Assembly (NCBI GenBank): GCA_017453065.1
Contig: JAFTKW010000015.1
Location: 62,001-126,000, forward strand
Direction of reading: 5' to 3'
Source: Lachnospiraceae bacterium
GTDB taxonomy: Bacteria; Bacillota; Clostridia; Lachnospirales; Lachnospiraceae
DNA length: 64,000 nucleotides
A program made the position numbers and the translations under genes. The notes under the pieces are model-generated. The model worked only from the letters and a program-made list of their open reading frames with translations. It was not told the origin of the DNA and did not search any database. Shown here one piece after another: positions 9,143 through 19,329 of this stretch (position 1 is its first letter; every line of letters begins with the position of its first letter).

Positions 9143-10129
9143 ATGCCAAAAGGAACAAATCAAAAGTTGAAACTTTATTACCTAATTCAGATGCTTGAGG
9201 AGAAGACAGATGACAAGCATGGGATTACTATGCCTGAGATATTGAAAGAACTGGAACGCCATGAAATCACAGCAGAGAGAAAAAGTATTTACAATGATAT
9301 GGAAACTCTGCGTGATATAGGGTTCGACATTGCCAATATACAGAGGGGTAAAACATGCTACTATCATTTGATGAGCAGAGAGTTTGAACTGGCGGAGTTA
9401 AAACTCCTTGTGGACACCATACAGGTATCTAAATTTATTACAGAGAAAAAGTCTAGAGATTTGATCAAGAAACTGGAAAGTCTTGCCAGCACACATGAAG
9501 CCAAGCAGTTAAACAAGCAAGTGTTTGTGACGGGAAGGGTAAAGGCCAGCAATGAGAAGATCTATTACAATGTAGATGCAATACATACAGCCATAGAGGA
9601 AAACAAACAGATTTCATTCCAGTATTGGAAGTGGAACACGCAAAAACAAATGGAACTGCGAAAAGACGGTGCTTTCTACCGAATCAGCCCTTGGGCGTTG
9701 ACGTGGGATGATGAGAATTACTATCTCATTGGCTATGATAGCGAGGAAGACAAAATCAAACATTTCCGCGTGGACAAGATGAAGCAGATCGCCACGGTGG
9801 AAGACTCTAGAGAAGGAAAAGAATTGTTCGATGAAATTAGCATGGTAGACTATGTAAAGCAAAACTTTGGCATGTTTGGTGGAATGGAGCAGGATGTAAA
9901 GATGGAATTTAACAACGATATCGTTGGCGTGGTGTTAGATAGATTTGGCAAAGACATAATGCTTGTTCCATCGGATGAAACGCATTTTCATGTGACACTT
10001 AAGGTGGCAGTCAGTGACCAGTTTTTAGGTTGGGTGTTTGCCCTGGGAAGCGATGCGAAGATTCTAGGGCCAGAGGATGTGTGTGTCAAGATGAAGGATA
10101 TGGCACAGAAGATTGTGGAAAGATATTAA
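9143..10129 (+). CDS. HTH-WYL domain transcriptional regulator
   Basis: The 328-residue protein has an N-terminal helix-turn-helix region (about 8-75, including GITMPEILKELE and RKSIYNDMETLRD), typical of the DeoR-like fold in this family, a WYL domain at about 140-215 (RISPWALTWDDENYYLIGYD) and a C-terminal WCX-like extension. WYL regulators bind nucleic-acid or small-molecule ligands and control DNA damage, phage defence or metabolism. The nearest downstream genes are a Dabb protein and uvrB, but uvrB has its own promoter. The start has GGGGAGA seven to ten bases upstream. The palindrome ahead of the gene may be its own operator. Confidence 0.9.
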   Translation: MPKGTNQKLKLYYLIQMLEEKTDDKHGITMPEILKELERHEITAERKSIYNDMETLRDIGFDIANIQRGKTCYYHLMSREFELAELKLLVDTIQVSKFITEKKSRDLIKKLESLASTHEAKQLNKQVFVTGRVKASNEKIYYNVDAIHTAIEENKQISFQYWKWNTQKQMELRKDGAFYRISPWALTWDDENYYLIGYDSEEDKIKHFRVDKMKQIATVEDSREGKELFDEISMVDYVKQNFGMFGGMEQDVKMEFNNDIVGVVLDRFGKDIMLVPSDETHFHVTLKVAVSDQFLGWVFALGSDAKILGPEDVCVKMKDMAQKIVERY

Positions 10130-10175
10130 TCTTATGCAAAAAGAATGCGAAAGAGGAAACTAGGAGGATATAGAT

Positions 10176-10478
10176 ATGGTAAAACATGTGATTTTGTGGA
10201 CTTTAAAAGAAGGTTTTTCGGAGGAGCAGCTTGTGGAAATCAAGGCTGGAATCAAAGAGGGCTTAGAAGGTCTCGCAGGCAAGATTCCAGGGCTTTTAGA
10301 GATTCATGTAGTTACAGAGGGGCTTGCGAGCTCCAATGTGGATGTAATGTTAGATTCCACCTTTGAGAGTGAGGATGCACTGAAGGGATACGCAATTCAC
10401 CCTGCACATGTAGCGGTGGCGGATGGCAAAGTAAGACCATTTACAGCAAGTAGAAGTTGTATGGACTATGAGGAGTAG
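10176..10478 (+). CDS. Dabb (stress-responsive alpha/beta barrel) domain protein
   Basis: This is a complete 100-residue Dabb domain: it starts MVKHVILWTLKEG, as family members do, and has the conserved late stretch ALKGYAIHPAHVAV near 68-81. Dabb domains form dimeric ferredoxin-like barrels; some are enzymes such as olivetolic acid cyclase, most are uncharacterised. It is preceded by CTAGGAGG and follows the WYL gene by 46 bases, so it may be co-transcribed. The palindrome at 10513-10559 could end this message. Confidence 0.87.
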   Translation: MVKHVILWTLKEGFSEEQLVEIKAGIKEGLEGLAGKIPGLLEIHVVTEGLASSNVDVMLDSTFESEDALKGYAIHPAHVAVADGKVRPFTASRSCMDYEE

Positions 10479-10496
10479 GCAAGTACAACAAAAACA

Positions 10497-10508
10497 GAAC
10501 AAATGTTT
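10497..10508 (+). promoter_or_regulatory. LexA (SOS) box upstream of uvrB
   Basis: GAAC-AAAT-GTTT matches the GAAC-N4-GTTT box described for clostridial LexA. It overlaps the -35 element of the uvrB promoter by two bases, the usual position for repression. LexA itself is not in the window. Confidence 0.7.
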
Positions 10509-10535
10509 GCACAACGTGCATAGATGTGTTACAAT
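10507..10535 (+). promoter_or_regulatory. Sigma-A-type promoter of uvrBA
   Basis: TTGCAC (10507-10512) and TACAAT (10530-10535) are separated by exactly 17 bases. Transcription would start near 10542, giving a leader of about 137 bases before uvrB. Confidence 0.7.
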
Positions 10536-10559
10536 GGGTAAGACTAATCTATGCACGTT
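10513..10559. promoter_or_regulatory. 13-bp palindrome straddling the uvrBA -10 box
   Basis: AACGTGCATAGAT (10513-10525) and its exact reverse complement (10547-10559) are separated by 21 bases that contain the -10 box and the expected start point. The right arm is followed by ATTTTTTG. It could be an operator for a second regulator, a terminator for the upstream Dabb message, or both. Confidence 0.55.
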
Positions 10560-10678
10560 ATTTTTTGTGATGGCGACGAGGCAAGCGGCCATCGTGCTTG
10601 CACGAATGGACATTTGCCGACCGCTCATCAGAGCGAGATTCGCAAAGTGTATCTCGTCTCTGTGGAAGGAGGTCCACC

Positions 10679-12667
10679 ATGGATAAATTCATATTACATT
10701 CTGAATATTCCCCAACGGGCGATCAGCCACAGGCTATCAAGGCATTGGTGGACGGCTTTAAAGAGGGCAATCAGTTTCAGACGCTGCTGGGTGTTACAGG
10801 TTCTGGTAAGACTTTTACCATGGCCAATGTCATTGCGGCGTTGAACAAACCTACCTTGGTTATTGCTCACAACAAGACCCTGGCAGGACAGCTTTACGGC
10901 GAGTTCAAGGAGTTCTTCCCTGAAAACGCAGTAGAGTACTTCGTGTCATATTACGATTATTATCAACCGGAAGCTTATGTGCCTTCTTCAGACACTTATA
11001 TAGCCAAAGACTCCTCTGTCAATGAGGAAATCGACAAGCTTAGACTTTCTGCTACTGCATCTCTCAGTGAAAGAAGGGATGTAGTGGTAGTTGCCAGCGT
11101 ATCCTGTATTTACGGTCTGGGTAGCCCGGACAGTTATAGAGAGATGCTGGTTTCTTTGCGCCCTGGTATGACCAAGGATAGAGATCAGGTTATTCGTGAA
11201 TTGATTGATCTTCAGTATGAGCGCAATGAGATGGATATTAAACGCGCCACTTTCAGAGTGCGCGGCGATGTACTGGAAATCTTCCCTGCGGAAGTGGGAG
11301 ACCATTTGATTCGAGTGGAATTCTTCGGAGATGAAATAGATCGAATCAGTGAAGTGGATCCTTTGACGGGACAGGTGCGCAGTGTGTTGAATCATATTAC
11401 GATTTTTCCAGCGTCTCACTATGTGGTTCCGCCAGAGCAGATTCGTGCGGCTTGTGACCGCATTGAGGCAGAACTTGCAGAGCAAATCAAGTATTTTAAG
11501 GGCGAGGACAAACTTCTGGAGGCGCAGCGTATTTCTGAGAGAACCAACTTTGATGTGGAGATGCTCAGAGAGACGGGATTTTGTTCTGGAATCGAGAACT
11601 ATTCTAGACATCTGAATGGTACAGCGGCAGGTGAGCCGCCGGCGACTTTGATGGACTATTTTGGCGACGATTTTCTCATCATTATTGATGAATCCCATAT
11701 GACAGTCCCTCAGATTCGTGCTATGTATGCGGGAGATAGATCCAGAAAGACTACCTTGGTGGACTATGGATTCCGACTGCCTTCCGCTTTGGACAACAGA
11801 CCGCTTGAATTTCAAGAATTCGAGCAGCATATAGACCAGCTTTTGTTCGTGTCTGCTACGCCATCTGACTATGAGGCAGACCATGAACTATTGCGCGCAG
11901 AACAGATTATCAGACCTACGGGACTGCTGGACCCTGAGGTGATTGTAAGGCCTGTTGAGGGCCAGATTGATGACCTGATTGGTGAGGTGCGCCGTGAAAC
12001 GGACAAAGGCAATAAGATTTTGGTGACCACGCTGACCAAGCGTATGGCGGAAGACTTGACAGACTACATGAAGGAAGTGGGCATTCGAGTGAAGTATTTG
12101 CACTCGGATATTGACACCTTGGAGCGTGCGGAGATTATCCGTGACATGCGATTGGATGTATTTGACGTGCTGGTTGGTATCAACCTGCTTCGTGAAGGTT
12201 TGGATATTCCGGAGATTTCCTTGGTGGCTATTTTAGATGCAGACAAAGAGGGATTTCTTCGTTCGGAGACATCGCTCATCCAGACCATTGGACGTGCCGC
12301 TCGTAATGCAGAGGGTCGTGTTGTTATGTACGCAGACAATATGACAGATTCCATGAAGGCTGCTATCGATGAGACCAACAGACGTCGCCAACTTCAGAAG
12401 CGGTACAACGAGGAACATGGCATCACGCCTCAGACCATCAAGAAGGCGGTCAGAGATTTGATTAGCATTTCGAAGAAAGTGGCTGAGGAAGAAGTGAAGT
12501 TTGAAAAGGACCCGGAATCTATGTCCAGAAAGGAACTGGAAAAACTGATCGGCGAGGTGCAGAAGAAGATGCAGAAAGCAGCAACGGACTTGAACTTCGA
12601 AGCGGCAGCCGAGCTGCGTGATAAGATGTTGGAACTCAAGAAAGCATTGCTTGACTTGGAAAGATAA
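10679..12667 (+). CDS. uvrB: Excinuclease ABC subunit B
   Basis: The 662-residue protein is a complete UvrB. It has Walker A at about 38-46 (GVTGSGKTF), the beta-hairpin motif [12 protein letters not shown] at about 92-103 that clamps DNA, a DESH helicase box near 334, later helicase motifs, and a C-terminal UVR domain at about 625-660 that contacts UvrC. UvrB is loaded by UvrA onto damaged DNA in nucleotide excision repair. The start at 10679 follows GGAAGGAGG and gives the usual N-terminus; an in-frame upstream ATG at 10598 adds 27 unrelated residues. The SOS box and promoter upstream indicate damage-inducible expression together with uvrA. Confidence 0.97.
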   Translation: MDKFILHSEYSPTGDQPQAIKALVDGFKEGNQFQTLLGVTGSGKTFTMANVIAALNKPTLVIAHNKTLAGQLYGEFKEFFPENAVEYFVSYYDYYQPEAYVPSSDTYIAKDSSVNEEIDKLRLSATASLSERRDVVVVASVSCIYGLGSPDSYREMLVSLRPGMTKDRDQVIRELIDLQYERNEMDIKRATFRVRGDVLEIFPAEVGDHLIRVEFFGDEIDRISEVDPLTGQVRSVLNHITIFPASHYVVPPEQIRAACDRIEAELAEQIKYFKGEDKLLEAQRISERTNFDVEMLRETGFCSGIENYSRHLNGTAAGEPPATLMDYFGDDFLIIIDESHMTVPQIRAMYAGDRSRKTTLVDYGFRLPSALDNRPLEFQEFEQHIDQLLFVSATPSDYEADHELLRAEQIIRPTGLLDPEVIVRPVEGQIDDLIGEVRRETDKGNKILVTTLTKRMAEDLTDYMKEVGIRVKYLHSDIDTLERAEIIRDMRLDVFDVLVGINLLREGLDIPEISLVAILDADKEGFLRSETSLIQTIGRAARNAEGRVVMYADNMTDSMKAAIDETNRRRQLQKRYNEEHGITPQTIKKAVRDLISISKKVAEEEVKFEKDPESMSRKELEKLIGEVQKKMQKAATDLNFEAAAELRDKMLELKKALLDLER

Positions 12668-12739
12668 TATAGAGAAATGGAACTTGGAAGAGCTTGCTTG
12701 ACGCAGAGGCGAAGTGAGCATGATAAATGGAGAATTAAC

Positions 12740-15583
12740 ATGGCAGAAGCGGAAAAGATGCGTCCACGAAAATATATAAAGATTCGCGGAGCGAAAGAGC
12801 ATAACTTAAAAAATATAGATTTGGATATTCCAAGAGATGAGTTTGTGGTACTGACAGGGCTGTCAGGTTCGGGAAAGTCATCTCTGGCATTTGATACCAT
12901 TTATGCAGAAGGCCAGCGTAGGTATATGGAATCTCTGTCTTCCTACGCACGTATGTTTTTGGGCCAGATGGAGAAACCAAATGTGGAAAAAATCGAGGGG
13001 CTTTCACCGGCTATATCTATTGACCAAAAGTCTACCAACCGTAACCCTCGTTCTACAGTGGGTACTGTGACAGAGATTTATGACTACTTCAGACTTTTAT
13101 ATGCTCGTATTGGCATTCCTCATTGCCCGGAGTGTGGCAGAGTGATAGCCAAGCAGTCTGTGGATCAAATTGTGGACCAGATCATGGACTTAGAAGAGGG
13201 TACTAAACTGCAGCTTTTGGCTCCGGTGGTTAGAGGACGCAAGGGAGAGCATGCCAAAGTCTTTGACCGTGCGAAGCGTAGCGGTTACGTTCGTGTGCGC
13301 GTAGATGGCAACATGTACGAACTTTCTGAAGAGATTAAACTAGACAAAAATATTAAACACAACATTGAGGTAATAGTAGATAGGCTGGTAGTAAAGGATG
13401 GCATTCAGCGCAGGCTTACTGATTCTATTGAGACAGCTCTTGATTTAGCAGAGGGTCTGCTAGAGGTAGATGTGATTGGAGGAGAGACTTTGTCTTTCAG
13501 CCAAAGCTTTGCATGCCCAGATTGTGGCATCAGTGTCTCTGAGATTGAGCCTAGAAGCTTTTCCTTTAACAATCCTTTCGGAGCCTGTCCGGTTTGTTTT
13601 GGCTTAGGCTATAGCATGGAGTTTGACGTGGAATTGATGATTCCAGATCAAAGGCTGAGCATCAACGAAGGGGCAATCGTGGTAACTGGTTGGCAGTCCT
13701 GTATGGATAAAGGGAGCTTTACCAATGCTACTCTTCAGGCGCTTTGTAAGGAATATAACTTTGATTTAGATACCCCATTTAAAGATTATCCAGAAGAGAT
13801 TAAATATGTGCTTTTACATGGTACGGACGGGAAAAAGGTGGATGTTCATTACGTAGGCCAGAGAGGAACTGGTGTATATCCAGTGGCTTTTGAGGGCTTG
13901 ATTAAGAACGTAGAGCGCAAGTACAAAGAAACCTTCTCCGAGACTATGAAGGCTGAGTACGAATCCTTTATGCGCATCAGCTCTTGTGCGGAATGTAAAG
14001 GCATGCGTCTTAAAAGAGAATCTTTGGCGGTTACAGTATGCGACATAAATATTCATGAAGTCACCTCTTTCTCCGTGACAGAACTTTATGATTATTTGCA
14101 GGATATGAAATTGACCAAGCAGCAGGAGCTAATTGGTGAACAAATTCTAAAGGAAATTCGTGCGAGAGTAGGCTTTCTCAAGAATGTAGGACTGGAGTAT
14201 CTTTCCTTGTCTCGAGCTACAGGAACCCTCTCTGGCGGTGAGGCGCAGCGTATCCGCCTGGCAACCCAGATTGGTTCTGGACTGGTTGGCGTGTGCTATA
14301 TCTTGGATGAGCCAAGTATTGGTCTGCACCAACGTGACAATGATAAGTTGATTACGGCTTTGAAGAATCTAAAAGACTTGGGAAATACTCTGATTGTGGT
14401 AGAACATGACGAGGATACTATGCGCGCAGCGGATTATATTGTGGATATTGGACCCTTGGCGGGTTCTCATGGTGGAGAAGTCATTGCTTGCGGAAGCGTG
14501 GAAGACATCATGAACTGCCCGGATTCTCTGACTGGTAAGTATTTAAGCGGAGAGTTGCAAATTCCAGTTCCAACGTCTAGACGTAAACCAACAGGATATT
14601 TGACAGTAAGAGGCGCTAGAGAGAACAACTTAAAGAACATTGATGTGCAGTTCCCGCTTGGCGTGTTTACCTGCGTGACAGGTGTGTCTGGATCTGGAAA
14701 GAGTTCTCTTGTAAACGAGATTCTTTACAAGCATTTGGCAAGGGATTTGAACCGCGCAAGATGTATCCCGGGAAAACACGATGGAATTGAAGGAATTGAA
14801 CAGTTAGACAAAGTGATTGATATAGACCAGTCTCCTATCGGTAGAACACCAAGATCCAATCCTGCCACTTATACAGGGGTGTTTGACCAGATTCGAGATT
14901 TGTTTGCGGCGACTACAGATGCCAAGGCTAAGGGCTACAAGAAGGGCAGATTCAGCTTCAATGTGAAGGGCGGTAGATGCGAAGCTTGTTGTGGTGACGG
15001 CATCCTGAAGATAGAGATGCATTTCCTGCCAGATGTATATGTGCCTTGCGAGGTCTGCGGAGGTAAGCGCTACAACCGCGAAACATTGGAGGTCAAATAC
15101 AAAGGGAAGAGTATTTTTGATGTGTTGGATATGACAGTGGAAGAGGCATTACCTTTCTTTGAAAATGTTCCTTCCATACAGCGTAAGATTCAGACGCTAT
15201 ATGATGTGGGGCTATCTTATGTAAAACTGGGACAACCTTCTACGGAACTATCTGGTGGTGAGGCACAGCGTATCAAACTTGCCACAGAACTGAGCAGACG
15301 TAGTACTGGCCAGACCATTTATATTCTGGATGAACCTACTACGGGTCTGCATTTCGAAGATGTTCGAAAGTTAATTGAGATTATTCAAAAACTAGCGGAG
15401 GGTGGCAATACTGTGGTGGTCATTGAACACAATCTGGATGTTATCAAAACGGCGGACTATATCGTTGATATTGGACCAGAGGGCGGCGAAAAAGGCGGAA
15501 CTGTAATTGCTCAGGGAACACCAGAAGAAATTGCACAGAATCCTATTTCCTACACAGGTCAATATATTAAGCGCATGCTGTAG
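12740..15583 (+). CDS. uvrA: Excinuclease ABC subunit A
   Basis: The 947-residue protein has two ABC ATPase modules. Walker A motifs lie near 40-48 (GLSGSGKSS) and 648-656 (GVSGSGKSS), each with an LSGGEAQRI signature (about 497 and 838). Zinc-finger cysteines are present in both halves (CPECGR near 128, CEACCG and CEVCGG near 746-775). It recognises DNA distortions and delivers UvrB. The start at 12740 follows GGAGA at six bases. It is separated from uvrB by 72 bases without a terminator, so the two are most likely one SOS-controlled operon. The C-terminus is complete. Confidence 0.97.
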   Translation: MAEAEKMRPRKYIKIRGAKEHNLKNIDLDIPRDEFVVLTGLSGSGKSSLAFDTIYAEGQRRYMESLSSYARMFLGQMEKPNVEKIEGLSPAISIDQKSTNRNPRSTVGTVTEIYDYFRLLYARIGIPHCPECGRVIAKQSVDQIVDQIMDLEEGTKLQLLAPVVRGRKGEHAKVFDRAKRSGYVRVRVDGNMYELSEEIKLDKNIKHNIEVIVDRLVVKDGIQRRLTDSIETALDLAEGLLEVDVIGGETLSFSQSFACPDCGISVSEIEPRSFSFNNPFGACPVCFGLGYSMEFDVELMIPDQRLSINEGAIVVTGWQSCMDKGSFTNATLQALCKEYNFDLDTPFKDYPEEIKYVLLHGTDGKKVDVHYVGQRGTGVYPVAFEGLIKNVERKYKETFSETMKAEYESFMRISSCAECKGMRLKRESLAVTVCDINIHEVTSFSVTELYDYLQDMKLTKQQELIGEQILKEIRARVGFLKNVGLEYLSLSRATGTLSGGEAQRIRLATQIGSGLVGVCYILDEPSIGLHQRDNDKLITALKNLKDLGNTLIVVEHDEDTMRAADYIVDIGPLAGSHGGEVIACGSVEDIMNCPDSLTGKYLSGELQIPVPTSRRKPTGYLTVRGARENNLKNIDVQFPLGVFTCVTGVSGSGKSSLVNEILYKHLARDLNRARCIPGKHDGIEGIEQLDKVIDIDQSPIGRTPRSNPATYTGVFDQIRDLFAATTDAKAKGYKKGRFSFNVKGGRCEACCGDGILKIEMHFLPDVYVPCEVCGGKRYNRETLEVKYKGKSIFDVLDMTVEEALPFFENVPSIQRKIQTLYDVGLSYVKLGQPSTELSGGEAQRIKLATELSRRSTGQTIYILDEPTTGLHFEDVRKLIEIIQKLAEGGNTVVVIEHNLDVIKTADYIVDIGPEGGEKGGTVIAQGTPEEIAQNPISYTGQYIKRML

Positions 15584-15599
15584 TAAGGGGCCGTGCGTC

Positions 15600-15628
15600 T
15601 TGCGTGTGCTTTGGCGAAATGATATAAT
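15600..15628 (+). promoter_or_regulatory. Sigma-A-type promoter of the 15665 membrane protein gene
   Basis: TTGCGT (15600-15605) and a consensus TATAAT (15623-15628) are separated by 17 bases, about 37 bases before the start codon. It begins 16 bases after uvrA stops. Confidence 0.65.
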
Positions 15629-15664
15629 AAGCCATCAATAAATGTGACAATAGGGGTGGAGGCA

Positions 15665-17239
15665 ATGCCTAAAGTAGTAGCGTGGTTAAAGGAAAAAGAG
15701 AATAAAGTCTTGATACTGAAACTTATGCTGGCGCTATGTTTTCCACTGGTGCTTTGTATACTCTATTGTTTGCGAGAAGGAGCTTGGATTGGAGATTTGC
15801 ATTTGGGCTCTGCACAGAACAATGACATTCTTTTCTACTACAAGCAAGTAGAAGGAATGGTGGAATATGGAATTCCACAGGGCTTTTTTGGGTATAACGA
15901 GAGTGCTGCTTTGAAAGGCTCTTTTGGCGTGTGGGGACCTTTTGTTTTATTGCCATGGGCAATTTGGGGTAAGCTTTTTGGATGGACTATGAGCTCTCCT
16001 TTTATGTGCAATATAGTGGCTCTATCTATTACTTTTGCGCTTTTTGTATGGTGGACTAGACCGAATCTGAAGCAGATGGCAGTGTCTGCAGTGATGATTG
16101 CATTGTTCCCGGCATTTGCCAGATATACCATGTCTAATTTGGCGGAACTATTCATGTTCTGCTATGTGCTGTCTTTCTATGGTTTGGCTATGGCTTATGC
16201 TCGAAAGGAAAGCAAGGCCAAATTGATAGGTATGTTTGTGCTGGCTAGTTTTTTGGTATGGCTACGCCCATATATGGCATTGCTATTGTTGCTTCCGGGA
16301 TTTTTCTTGTTCCTAAAGCATAGATGGTTAGGATTTTTGACAACTGCAGTGCTGGGATTTGGGAATGTTGCTATTTATTTTTTGATCAGTCATTTTCTCA
16401 CTGCAGATTATTTCTTGCAGATGTTTGATTTCTACCTAGTGACATCTTTCTTTGAACATGGATTTGAAACGGGAGTATATTATTTCGTGCAGCAAGTTCG
16501 CAATCTGTCTGGCGAATTGTTTGGACATATGAAGCAAAGCTTCGTCAATGGGGCATTTATGGGCTCCAATTATTGGGTTTTGTTTTTGCTTTGCATTTTG
16601 ATTATTACCCTGATTTATAGACTACGTAAGAAAAAAGAGAAGTTGTATAGCTGGGTATGTATGCACTATATCTTCACTAGTCTTTTTGGGATGACAGTGA
16701 TGATTATGCTAATGCAAAAGATTAATGAGACCAGCAGACATATTATGGCGTTTATTTTGGTTGGCATGATTTTACTAGGCTGTACCTTTGAAGTGAAGTT
16801 GCGAGATCTTTGGAAACCAGCCCTAGTGGCCCTTTTGTGCATAGTTTTGTATCAATGCTTTCCAGACGATGGCAAAGACTATCAAACTCCAATATTGATA
16901 CAGGAACGCTATGAAGAGCAGCTTGCATGGCAGGAGATTAACCAGAAGATAGAACTTACTCTGGAGCAAACGCCATCCTATGCGAATACATTAATTTGGG
17001 TTTTTTCTGACAAGGTAGAGGGGCAGGCGGCATATATGCCGTGGCGTCATATGCTATCTGTGCCAGCAGGAATGGGCATTAGCTGTTGCATGGACAGTTA
17101 TTTGATAGAGAATTGGGACAACCTTAAGAGCAGATATATTTCCACTCTCTCAGATGGAGAAATAGCCCAGATGTGTGAGGAATCTGGCTTTGAGAAGATA
17201 GGAGAAGCCTGCGGAAAAGTGCTTTACAAAAGGTATTAA
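15665..17239 (+). CDS. Polytopic membrane protein, GT-C-like, unknown
   Basis: The 524-residue protein has about ten to twelve membrane helices and a C-terminal extracytoplasmic tail. An early loop reads FYYKQVEGMVEYGIPQGFFG, and the tail contains GMGISCC. Both features are shared with the protein encoded at 54274, so the two are clear paralogues. The layout (helix, large first loop with acidic residues, many helices, soluble tail) resembles lipid-linked-sugar-using GT-C glycosyltransferases, but no catalytic residue can be assigned with confidence. The start at 15665 has AGGGGTGGAGG just upstream; a GTG at 15644 is possible. It is a single-gene unit between its own promoter and a terminator. 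Confidence 0.6.
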   Translation: MPKVVAWLKEKENKVLILKLMLALCFPLVLCILYCLREGAWIGDLHLGSAQNNDILFYYKQVEGMVEYGIPQGFFGYNESAALKGSFGVWGPFVLLPWAIWGKLFGWTMSSPFMCNIVALSITFALFVWWTRPNLKQMAVSAVMIALFPAFARYTMSNLAELFMFCYVLSFYGLAMAYARKESKAKLIGMFVLASFLVWLRPYMALLLLLPGFFLFLKHRWLGFLTTAVLGFGNVAIYFLISHFLTADYFLQMFDFYLVTSFFEHGFETGVYYFVQQVRNLSGELFGHMKQSFVNGAFMGSNYWVLFLLCILIITLIYRLRKKKEKLYSWVCMHYIFTSLFGMTVMIMLMQKINETSRHIMAFILVGMILLGCTFEVKLRDLWKPALVALLCIVLYQCFPDDGKDYQTPILIQERYEEQLAWQEINQKIELTLEQTPSYANTLIWVFSDKVEGQAAYMPWRHMLSVPAGMGISCCMDSYLIENWDNLKSRYISTLSDGEIAQMCEESGFEKIGEACGKVLYKRY

Positions 17240-17318
17240 TTTGCAATTAAAATAATTATTTTTGATTATGTTCTAAAGTATTTTTATTTTCTTGCCGATA
17301 TATTATTTACAAAAAAGC

Positions 17319-17370
17319 AAGGACGCGGAAAAGAAACGGAAGGAACCGTATTCTTTCTCGTGTCCTTTTT
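17319..17370 (+). terminator. Long-stem terminator after the 15665 gene
   Basis: AAGGACGCGG (from 17319) pairs with CTCGTGTCCTT (ending 17367), with an inner ACGG/CCGT helix. One mismatch and two G-T pairs interrupt the stem. A T-rich tail follows. Confidence 0.7.
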
Positions 17371-17426
17371 ATACATTTCTTTTTTAATTTTTTATGAAAA
17401 CCCTATGAAAATGGTACGTTTTAGGT

Positions 17427-17432
17427 TATAAT
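17427..17432 (+). promoter_or_regulatory. Candidate -10 box of the mbl-flagellar unit
   Basis: A consensus TATAAT lies 70 bases before mbl. No good -35 is present at 17 bases (TATGAA at 17404), so an activator or another sigma factor may be involved. Confidence 0.45.
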
Positions 17433-17501
17433 ATTTGCGTATGTTTGTAAGTGAACAAATTACGAGATTAATATAGATACCATTAGAAAGGGGTACACAG
17501 T

Positions 17502-18494
17502 ATGCAGTACACAGATATCGGAATTGACTTGGGAACAGCCAGTATTCTGGTTTACATTAGAGGAAAGGGTGTTGTACTCAAAGAGCCTTCTGTAGTTGCT
17601 TTTGACAGAGACACCAACAAGATTAAAGCAATCGGTGAAGATGCGAGATTGATGCTCGGTCGTACACCGGGTAACATTGTGGCAGTTAGACCACTTCGTC
17701 AGGGTGTTATCTCTGATTATACAGTTACCGAAAAAATGATGAAATATTTCATTCAGAAAGCACTTGGCAGAAAGACTTTCCGTAAGCCACGCATCGCAGT
17801 TTGCGTTCCTAGTGGAGTTACAGAAGTAGAAAAGAAAGCCGTTGAAGATGCTACTTATCAGGCAGGCGCAAGAGAGGTTTCTATCATTGAGGAGCCTATC
17901 GCAGCAGCAATTGGTGCGGGTATTGATATTGCGAAGCCTTGTGGAAATATGATCGTAGATATCGGTGGTGGTACATCTGATATCGCAGTTATCTCACTTG
18001 GTGGAACCGTAGTGAGCGCGTCTATCAAGATTGCAGGTGACGACTTCGATGAAGCGATTGTTCGTTACATGAGAAAGAAACATAATCTTCTGATTGGTGA
18101 AAGAACTGCAGAAGATATCAAGATCAAGATTGGCTCTGCCTTCCCTAGAGCTGAGGTTGATTATATGGATGTAAGGGGTCGTAACCTGGTTACAGGACTT
18201 CCAAAGACCGTGCAGGTTTCCTCCGCAGAGACTGAGGAAGCTCTTCGCGAGACTACAGCACAGATTGTAGAAACTATCCACAGCGTACTTGAGAAAACTC
18301 CACCAGAGTTGGCAGCAGATATTGCTGACAGAGGTATTGTTCTTACGGGCGGTGGAAGCTTACTTCGTGGCTTGGAAGATTTAATTTCAGCAAAGACTGG
18401 TATCAATACCATGACAGCTGAAGATCCTATGACTGCAGTTGCTGTAGGTACTGGTAAATACGTAGAATTCCTTGCAGGATATAAGGAGGATTAA
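17502..18494 (+). CDS. mbl: Rod-shape-determining actin homologue Mbl/MreB
   Basis: The 330-residue protein is a complete bacterial actin: IGIDLGTASILVYI at the start (phosphate 1), DIGGGTSDIAVISLGG near 153-168 (phosphate 2) and VLTGGGSLLRGL near 285 (adenosine). It polymerises on the membrane and guides cell-wall synthesis. The choice of Mbl over MreB rests on context: it is followed at once by flhO and flgG, as mbl is in B. subtilis, and not by mreC-mreD. The start follows AAAGGGG. The leader of about 70 bases holds no other gene. Confidence 0.9.
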   Translation: MQYTDIGIDLGTASILVYIRGKGVVLKEPSVVAFDRDTNKIKAIGEDARLMLGRTPGNIVAVRPLRQGVISDYTVTEKMMKYFIQKALGRKTFRKPRIAVCVPSGVTEVEKKAVEDATYQAGAREVSIIEEPIAAAIGAGIDIAKPCGNMIVDIGGGTSDIAVISLGGTVVSASIKIAGDDFDEAIVRYMRKKHNLLIGERTAEDIKIKIGSAFPRAEVDYMDVRGRNLVTGLPKTVQVSSAETEEALRETTAQIVETIHSVLEKTPPELAADIADRGIVLTGGGSLLRGLEDLISAKTGINTMTAEDPMTAVAVGTGKYVEFLAGYKED

Positions 18495-18499
18495 TTTAG

Positions 18500-19279
18500 A
18501 TGTTAAAGGGTCTTTATACCGCACACACTGGATTGCGTAATGAACAGAATAGAATGGACATTATGACCAACAACTTGGCCAACGCTTCTACCGTTGGCTT
18601 TAAGAAAGAGGGCTCAACCAGCCAATCTTTCGGGGATGTGTTGGCAGTGAAGGTAAAAGACGCTTCTGTAGGGTTGGCTATTAGACAGCCGCTCGGCATC
18701 AACAATCCTGGTGTAAAGATAGGTGAGAACTACACAGACTTTACACAGGGCTCCATGCGTATTACAGACAATACCTTTGACCTGGCTATTTCGGGAGAAG
18801 GTTTCTTTGCAATCGAATTTACAAGCAAGGCTGGAGACACCAGCACCAAATATACCAGAGCAGGTGATTTTACCCTGAACAAGGACGGATATTTGGTTAC
18901 CAATGAAGGCGACTATGTACTTGACGTAAATAGCAAGCGCATCAAGATTGATCCTTTGCAAGACACCGCAATCAAAACAGATGGCTCCATTGAGCAGAAC
19001 GGTGTGAAGGTTGCGCAGATTGGCTTAGTTGATTTTGCAGATTATGATTATCTTGAAAAATATGGCGAAACCTATTATGAGGCGGTTGAAGGCGCGGAAT
19101 TTATTACTTCCGACGCTGTGATGTATTCTGGATATTTGGAAATGTCCAATGTTCAGGTTGTTTCTGAAATGGTAGAAATGATTAATATCACCAGACAATA
19201 CGAAAGCAACCAGAAAATCATGCAGACATATGATTCCTCATTGGAAATCGCAGTGAATCAGTTGGGTAGAGTGAAGTAA
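18500..19279 (+). CDS. flhO: Flagellar hook-basal body protein (FlhO/FlgF-type)
   Basis: The 259-residue protein has the flagellar rod/hook layout. At the start LYTAHTGLRNEQNRMDIMTNNLANAS is the conserved basal-body rod motif, and the C-terminus MVEMINITRQYESNQKIMQTYDSSL matches the rod/hook C-terminal helix. It forms part of the proximal or distal rod crossing the wall. It follows mbl by five bases and precedes flgG, the order mbl-flhO-flhP known in Bacillus. It is likely co-transcribed with both. Confidence 0.9.
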   Translation: MLKGLYTAHTGLRNEQNRMDIMTNNLANASTVGFKKEGSTSQSFGDVLAVKVKDASVGLAIRQPLGINNPGVKIGENYTDFTQGSMRITDNTFDLAISGEGFFAIEFTSKAGDTSTKYTRAGDFTLNKDGYLVTNEGDYVLDVNSKRIKIDPLQDTAIKTDGSIEQNGVKVAQIGLVDFADYDYLEKYGETYYEAVEGAEFITSDAVMYSGYLEMSNVQVVSEMVEMINITRQYESNQKIMQTYDSSLEIAVNQLGRVK

Positions 19280-19329
19280 TTCCTATAGGATATTCGATAG
19301 ACAAGAATTAGACGCAGGAGGGCGAAGGT

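Noticed and set aside
10988-11884. Long open frame of 298 codons on the minus strand inside uvrB
   Set aside because: It lies wholly within a well-conserved gene on the other strand, has no ribosome site and no recognisable domain. It is a shadow of uvrB codon use.
12233-12900. Minus-strand open frames across the uvrB-uvrA junction
   Set aside because: They overlap two certain genes and have low-complexity translation rich in Ser, Phe and Leu.
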